NCBI GenBank assembly: GCA_937930605.1
Contig: CALHBZ010000294.1
Span: forward strand, 1 to 7,775
Direction of reading: 5' to 3'
Source of the DNA: Streptococcus oralis
Lineage (GTDB): Bacteria > Bacillota > Bacilli > Lactobacillales > Streptococcaceae
DNA: 7,775 nt
Of this stretch, positions 5,909-7,775 are shown one piece after another. The first letter of the stretch is position 1. Every line of letters starts with the position of its first letter. The notes beneath the pieces are model-generated. The model made no database searches and had not been told where the DNA came from. It saw only the letters and a program-made list of their open reading frames with translations. Made by a program: the position numbers and the translations under genes.

Positions 5909-6948
5909 ATGGATAAAAAGAAAATGATTTTGACTAGCTTAGCTAGTGTTACGGTTTTAGGGCGGTTTTTGCTGTGTCTCAACCGTCGGTTGTAAAAGCT
6001 GATGCACCTACAGCTACTAGCACATCCGGAGAAACTGGAGCCACACCTGTGGTTAAAACTCCAAAAACTGAAGTCGAAAAAGCTAAAGAAGATTTAACTG
6101 AAGCTTTGAAACAAATCCCTGATAACGAGTTGCTTGACAAAAAAGCAAAAGAAGAATTATTAAAGGCTGTTGAGTCTGGTGAATTGAATGCTTCTGATAT
6201 TCTTGCTGAGTTAGCAGATGATGCTGAAAAAGCACAAGATACTAATCAAACAATTAAAACAGAAACTCCTGTATCTAAGGACAAGCTTCCTGAAGAGGTA
6301 CAAGCGGGAATTGCAGAAGATGAAGCAGCGGATGCTGCTCGTCCTGAATCAGAAAAATTGCAAGACAAAGTTGATGATTTAACTGAAACAATTGAAAACT
6401 TGACGGATGATGCTGAGAAATTAAAAGCCGATGCTGAAAAGAAAGCTGAAACACTAAAAAAACAGGAAGATACTTTAAAAGAAGCTCTTAAATCCGCTAA
6501 AGATAATGGATTTGGTGAATATATCACAGCACCGTTATAAAAAGCTGTAACTACGATTGAAAAAGAACGCGATACTGCGAAATATGAATTTGATGAATCT
6601 GATGAAAAAGTTCAAGCTGCTACAGCTGAAATTCAAGATTTAACTGAAAAACGTGGTAATCTTCTTGAAGAAGTAAAAAAAGCGGAAGCAAAAGAAGCTG
6701 CAGAACCAGCTAAACCATAATATACAGGAGGCGTTAATAGTGTAGAAGCAGCAATTAACGAAGTCCCAGAATATACTCTTACAACAGCAGGTACTAACAA
6801 GGATAATACTTATCAAGCACCAGCAGCAAAAGTAGAAGATAAAAAAGAACTTCCAAATACTGGTGGCAAAGATAATGTTGCAGTTGCATCATTAGGATTC
6901 CTTTGATTGTTCCTTGGTGCCCTTCCATTTGTGAAACGTAAAAACTAA
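5909..6948 (+). pseudogene. Broken LPXTG surface protein with PspA-like signal peptide and coiled coil
   Basis: Read with one base restored, this would be a wall-anchored protein of about 347 residues. The leader MDKKKMILTSLASVTVLG resembles that of pneumococcal PspA; AVFAVSQPSVVKA then completes a signal peptide. The body is charged and rich in Ala, Lys and Glu, with heptad-like stretches (KLQDKVDDLTETIENLTDDA) typical of coiled coils, then YTGGVNSVEAA and PEYT segments seen in streptococcal surface proteins. Sortase motif LPNTG is at 6850-6864, followed by a hydrophobic segment and the tail KRKN. Four lesions kill it: a lost G in the run at 5960-5962 (leader frame stops at 5993-5995), TAA at 6538, TAA at 6718 and TGA at 6904. 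Coding quality between lesions is otherwise intact, pointing to recent decay. The original ligand is unknown to me. A short open frame inside (5974-6540) has no leader or ribosome binding site. Confidence 0.9.
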
Positions 6949-6964
6949 TTCATTTCGTAGTTTG

Positions 6965-6994
6965 AAAGAGAGGGAGTAACTTCCTTCTCTTTTT
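6965..6994 (+). terminator. Rho-independent terminator after the surface-protein pseudogene
   Basis: AAAGAGAGGGAG at 6965-6976 pairs with TTCCTTCTCTTT at 6981-6992 (12 pairs, two of them G-U) around the loop TAAC. T residues run from 6990 to 6994. It lies 16 bases after the pseudogene stop and insulates polA from upstream transcripts. Confidence 0.87.
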
Positions 6995-7016
6995 ACTATT
7001 ATCTTAGTTTCTCTCA

Positions 7017-7029
7017 GGGAACTCTTCCC
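7017..7029. repeat. Short inverted repeat upstream of the polA promoter
   Basis: GGGAA at 7017-7021 and TTCCC at 7025-7029 are perfect arms around CTC. It ends 25 bases before the polA -10 box, in the -35 to upstream region. It could be an operator half-site pair or chance; I know of no regulator for it. Confidence 0.35.
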
Positions 7030-7054
7030 AATGGTATTTTTTGGTGCTTTCCTT

Positions 7055-7060
7055 TATAAT
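7055..7060 (+). promoter_or_regulatory. -10 box of polA, placed for a leaderless transcript
   Basis: A perfect TATAAT ends only 6 bases before the polA ATG at 7067. With the usual 6-8 base distance, transcription would start at or just next to the A of the ATG. The -35 position at 17 bases (TGGTAT, 7032-7037) is weak and there is no TG extension. No Shine-Dalgarno sequence precedes the ATG, which fits translation from a leaderless end. Confidence 0.6.
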
Positions 7061-7066
7061 GGGTGT

Positions 7067-7775
7067 ATGGATAAGAAAAAATTATTATTGATTGATGGGT
7101 CTTCTGTGGCCTTTCGGGCGTTTTTTGCGCTCTATCAGCAGTTGGACCGTTTTAAGAATGCGGCTGGTTTGCATACCAATGCAATTTATGGTTTTCAGTT
7201 GATGTTGAGCCATTTGTTAGAACGGGTTGAGCCCAGTCATATCTTGGTGGCTTTTGATGCAGGAAAGACGACCTTCCGTACAGAGATGTATGCGGACTAT
7301 AAGGGTGGTCGGGCCAAGACTCCGGATGAGTTTCGTGAGCAATTTCCCTTTATTCGTGAGTTACTGGATCATATGGGGATCCGTCACTATGAGTTGGCTC
7401 AGTATGAGGCAGATGATATCATTGGGACACTGGATAAACTAGCTGAGCAGGATGGTTTTGACATTACCATTGTCAGTGGGGACAAGGACTTGATTCAGCT
7501 GACGGACGAGCATACGGTGGTTGAAATTTCCAAGAAAGGTGTGGCTGAGTTTGAGGCCTTTACGCCAGAATATCTTATGGAAAAGATGGGCATCACACCG
7601 ACGCAGTTTATCGATCTCAAGGCGCTCATGGGTGATAAGTCGGATAATATCCCTGGGGTGACCAAAATCGGTGAAAAGACGGGTATCAAGCTTTTACTGG
7701 AGTATGGTTCGCTTGAGGGAATTTATGAAAATATCGATGGGATGAAGGCTTCTAAGATGAAGGAAAATCTCATCA
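7067..7775 (+). CDS. polA: DNA polymerase I, N-terminal 5'-3' exonuclease part (runs off the window)
   Basis: The open frame gives 236 codons plus one base and continues past the window. It is the 5'-3' exonuclease (flap nuclease) domain of Pol I, which removes RNA primers and repair flaps. Metal-binding acidic residues are all visible: Asp10 in LLLIDGSS, Asp64 in VAFDAGKTTFR, Glu114, Asp116 and Asp117 in YEADDIIGT, Asp139 and Asp141 in SGDKDLIQL, and Asp190 and Asp193 in MGDKSDNIPGV, the last at the helix-hairpin-helix DNA clamp. The polymerase domain should lie downstream. The ATG at 7067 must be close to the true start because Asp10 is essential and the next Met is far inside. There is no Shine-Dalgarno sequence and a -10 box ends 6 bases upstream, suggesting a leaderless mRNA. 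Confidence 0.96.
   Translation, partial: MDKKKLLLIDGSSVAFRAFFALYQQLDRFKNAAGLHTNAIYGFQLMLSHLLERVEPSHILVAFDAGKTTFRTEMYADYKGGRAKTPDEFREQFPFIRELLDHMGIRHYELAQYEADDIIGTLDKLAEQDGFDITIVSGDKDLIQLTDEHTVVEISKKGVAEFEAFTPEYLMEKMGITPTQFIDLKALMGDKSDNIPGVTKIGEKTGIKLLLEYGSLEGIYENIDGMKASKMKENLI

Noticed and set aside
5974..6540. A stand-alone 188-residue protein starting at GTG 5974
   Set aside because: It begins in the middle of a signal peptide, has no ribosome binding site, and is the frameshifted body of the broken LPXTG gene.
7227..7689. Short open frames in other frames within polA
   Set aside because: They overlap the conserved exonuclease domain and its motifs entirely.

Overview
The window reads as chromosomal DNA from a mitis-group Streptococcus (S. 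pneumoniae / S. mitis / S. oralis relatives). This rests on protein similarity recalled from those species: a 657-residue GdpP, L9, DnaB, a Veg-family protein, a competence-induced choline-binding murein hydrolase (CbpD) and PolA. A typical sigma-X (ComX) 'combox' and short, low-GC intergenic regions agree with this. The exact species cannot be set from the window; the layout does not match my memory of S. pneumoniae.

Layout, all on the + strand: (1) 1-92, the last 30 codons of a thiolase, closed by a terminator at 122-150. (2) 229-4371, a tight housekeeping cluster gdpP-rplI-dnaB-veg. It has an extended -10 promoter just before gdpP, a 4-base gdpP/rplI overlap, a 43-base rplI-dnaB gap, a 1-base dnaB-veg gap, and a strong terminator after veg. 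(3) 4373-5577, cbpD, whose combox starts within two bases of the veg terminator T-tract. (4) 5578-5908, an AT-rich spacer with two candidate promoters and an AT-rich inverted repeat. (5) 5909-6948, a dead surface-protein gene with a PspA-like leader, a coiled-coil body and an LPNTG anchor, broken by a frameshift and three in-frame stops, followed by a terminator. (6) 7067 to the window end, the 5' part of polA, whose -10 box lies so close to the ATG that the mRNA may be leaderless.

The genes fall into three jobs. GdpP hydrolyses c-di-AMP and shares a transcript with a ribosomal protein and the replicative helicase. CbpD is the secreted fratricide hydrolase made during competence; it binds choline on teichoic acids of target cells. 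PolA carries out DNA repair and Okazaki fragment processing. The LPXTG gene is a decayed relic, but its promoters and terminator still look intact.

I see no CRISPR array, tRNA, rRNA, insertion sequence, phage gene or evidently new multi-gene system. The points most worth checking are the multiply inactivated surface protein, the probable leaderless polA transcript, the terminator/combox junction, the reduced domain set of CbpD, and the joining of the dnaB cluster to polA.
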